Shown piece by piece: positions 7,728 through 8,535 of a stretch of DNA of 8,535 nt; position 1 is the first letter of the stretch, and each line of letters begins with the position of its first letter. The notes under the pieces were generated by a model. The model did not search any database. It was not told the DNA's origin and saw only the letters and a list, made by a program, of their open reading frames with translations. The translations under genes were made by a program, and so were the position numbers. This stretch comes from Chitinophaga pinensis (GTDB lineage: Bacteria > Bacteroidota > Bacteroidia > UKL13-3), in assembly GCA_945875195.1 (NCBI GenBank), contig CAMCJW010000116.1, positions 1 to 8,535 of the forward strand, read 5' to 3'.

Positions 7728-8117
7728 TTAATTTGCTAATCGTTTAATTCCATTTTTTAGATAGTGAACATTAAAATTTATGAGTAGGCCAATTTTATGG
7801 TTACCCAATTTTAAATAGGTTAATAACTGAGCGGTATGCACATCTGTTAATGCATCCACTGATTTAATTTCCACTACCACTTGTTTTTCCACTAATAAAT
7901 CCAATCTATAACCACAATCCAAATTTACTTCTTCATAAACCAAAGGCATTGGCTTTTCCTTTTCAACAAACAAATTTTCTTTTTGAGTTAACCGATAAAA
8001 CAAACATTCCTGATAAGCGGATTCAAGCAACCCTGGACCAAGTGACCTATGAATTTCAATGGCTGCCCCAATTATCTTTTCTGTGATTTGATTTACCTCC
8101 AAAATTGTATTCGACAA
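7728..8117 (-). CDS. GxxExxY family protein (PDDEXK_3 nuclease-like), start codon uncertain
   Basis: A member of the GxxExxY family (PF13366-type), small proteins of unknown function with a PD-(D/E)XK nuclease-like fold. Numbered from the TTG at 8117, the name-giving motif is G29-LL-E32-SA-Y35, preceded by IGAAIEIHRSLGPG. The nuclease-like core is D73 (CGYRLDLLV), E83-x-K85 (VVEIKS) and Q97 (TAQLLTYLKLG). It ends with LLINFNVHYLKNGIKRL, typical of complete members. The frame is open and the length is normal. There is no ATG or GTG start: an in-frame TAA directly precedes TTG at 8115-8117, and the next candidate is TTG at 8100-8102 (MEVNQITEKIIG), which fits the family N-terminus well. A GGAGGT lies at the second TTG, 8 bases before an in-frame ATC (I11). 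The gene splits the two metH parts and is bordered by CACAGAG-type repeats, which suggests an inserted cassette. It may be expressed poorly or by a non-ATG start. Confidence 0.85.
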   Translation of the reverse strand: MSNTILEVNQITEKIIGAAIEIHRSLGPGLLESAYQECLFYRLTQKENLFVEKEKPMPLVYEEVNLDCGYRLDLLVEKQVVVEIKSVDALTDVHTAQLLTYLKLGNHKIGLLINFNVHYLKNGIKRLAN

Positions 8118-8132
8118 TTAAAAATTAAAAAT

Positions 8133-8164
8133 TTGTGGTCTCTGTGTAGAACCTTTGTGCCCCT
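8133..8164. repeat. CACAGAG-type repeat cluster, right border of the GxxExxY gene
   Basis: On the minus strand this reads AGGGGCACAAAGG (8152-8164) followed by ACACAGAG (8140-8147) and ACCACAA. The units match those of the 7679-7710 cluster but in opposite orientation, so together they form an imperfect inverted repeat around the GxxExxY gene. The cluster begins five bases past the stop codon of the N-terminal MetH gene. Confidence 0.6.
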
Positions 8165-8169
8165 TTAGT

Positions 8170-8535
8170 TTAATTTACATTTTCCTTAACCGCAATTGCC
8201 CTCGGGCTATACTTAGCGGCCATTTCTGCGATGGCTTTGATGTGATCTGGGGTGGTGCCGCAGCATCCGCCTAGGACGTTTACGAGACCTTCTTTGCAGA
8301 ATTCTTCCACTTGCTTGGCCATGGCATTTGGACTTTCGTCGTATTGTCCAAACTCATTGGGTAGGCCGGCATTTGGATAGGCACTTACAAAGAAAGGTGA
8401 ATGCGTTGCCATCACTTGTAGGTATGGTCGGAGGGCACTTGCACCTAAAGCACAGTTTAAGCCAATACTCAACAAAGGCATGTGCTGCATGCTAATTAAA
8501 AATGCTTCGGTGGTTTGACCCGACAAGGTTCTGCC
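8170..8535 (-). CDS. metH: Methionine synthase homocysteine-binding subunit (5' end outside window)
   Basis: The C-terminal 121 residues of the homocysteine S-methyltransferase module of MetH; the frame runs off the right edge. The visible part begins GRTLSGQTTEAF, a conserved internal stretch of MetH, so a TTG at 8524-8526 is an internal leucine and not a start. Zinc-binding cysteines are present at C28 in GLNCALGA and C91-C92 in GGCCGTTP, matching Cys247, Cys310 and Cys311 of E. coli MetH. SAYPNAGLPN (51-60) is also conserved. The protein stops at TAA (8170-8172), shortly after this domain, where E. coli MetH continues into the folate domain. Methionine synthase is thus encoded by two genes here, an arrangement known in Bacteroidota. 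Any B12 or SAM riboswitch would lie upstream of this gene, out of view. Its base composition is richer in G+C than the other metH gene. Confidence 0.95.
   Translation of the reverse strand, partial: GRTLSGQTTEAFLISMQHMPLLSIGLNCALGASALRPYLQVMATHSPFFVSAYPNAGLPNEFGQYDESPNAMAKQVEEFCKEGLVNVLGGCCGTTPDHIKAIAEMAAKYSPRAIAVKENVN

Noticed and set aside
7662..8169. A cobalamin or SAM riboswitch in front of the folate/B12-binding metH gene
   Set aside because: The gap is filled by the GxxExxY gene and its repeats. No B12-box-like or SAM-aptamer-like sequence could be seen.
8524..8526. TTG as the start of the N-terminal MetH fragment
   Set aside because: The upstream residues GRT continue the conserved GRTLSGQT stretch, so the codon is an internal leucine and the gene extends past the window edge.

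Overview
The window looks like chromosomal DNA from a member of the Bacteroidota. The evidence is two secreted proteins with type IX secretion (Por) C-terminal sorting domains, a cobalamin-dependent methionine synthase encoded as two separate genes, promoter-like TAnnTTTG elements, AT-rich spacers and little use of Shine-Dalgarno sites. The sequence alone does not settle the order or genus.

Layout. Positions 1-234 are non-coding. They hold a strong divergent promoter match that fires leftward out of the window, and a long perfect palindrome just before the first gene. Positions 235-1416 (+) encode an AAA_14/DUF4143 ATPase with a C-terminal PD-(D/E)XK-like region. A near-identical copy of the palindrome follows at 1419-1471, so this single gene is bracketed by two copies. 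Positions 1469-4189 (-) encode a large secreted protein with Asp-box (BNR) beta-propeller repeats. Positions 4242-4913 (-) encode a small secreted protein with a DUF5011-like Ig fold. Both carry type IX sorting domains and they may be co-transcribed. Positions 4986-7661 (-) encode the folate-, cobalamin- and AdoMet-binding part of MetH. The homocysteine-binding part of MetH enters from the right edge and ends at 8170 (-).

Between the two MetH genes lies a GxxExxY-family gene (7728-8117, -) with a PD-(D/E)XK motif and no ATG or GTG start. It is bounded by CACAGAG-type repeats in inverted orientation, which looks like a single-gene cassette inserted into a methionine operon.

Working together: the two MetH pieces should jointly transfer the methyl group from 5-methyltetrahydrofolate to homocysteine. 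The two secreted proteins are probably cell-surface or extracellular. The ATPase and the GxxExxY gene are accessory, each with a nuclease-like fold and its own flanking repeats. The parallel between these two repeat-bracketed genes is the most interesting aspect of the window. No tRNA, rRNA, CRISPR array, riboswitch or transposase was recognised.
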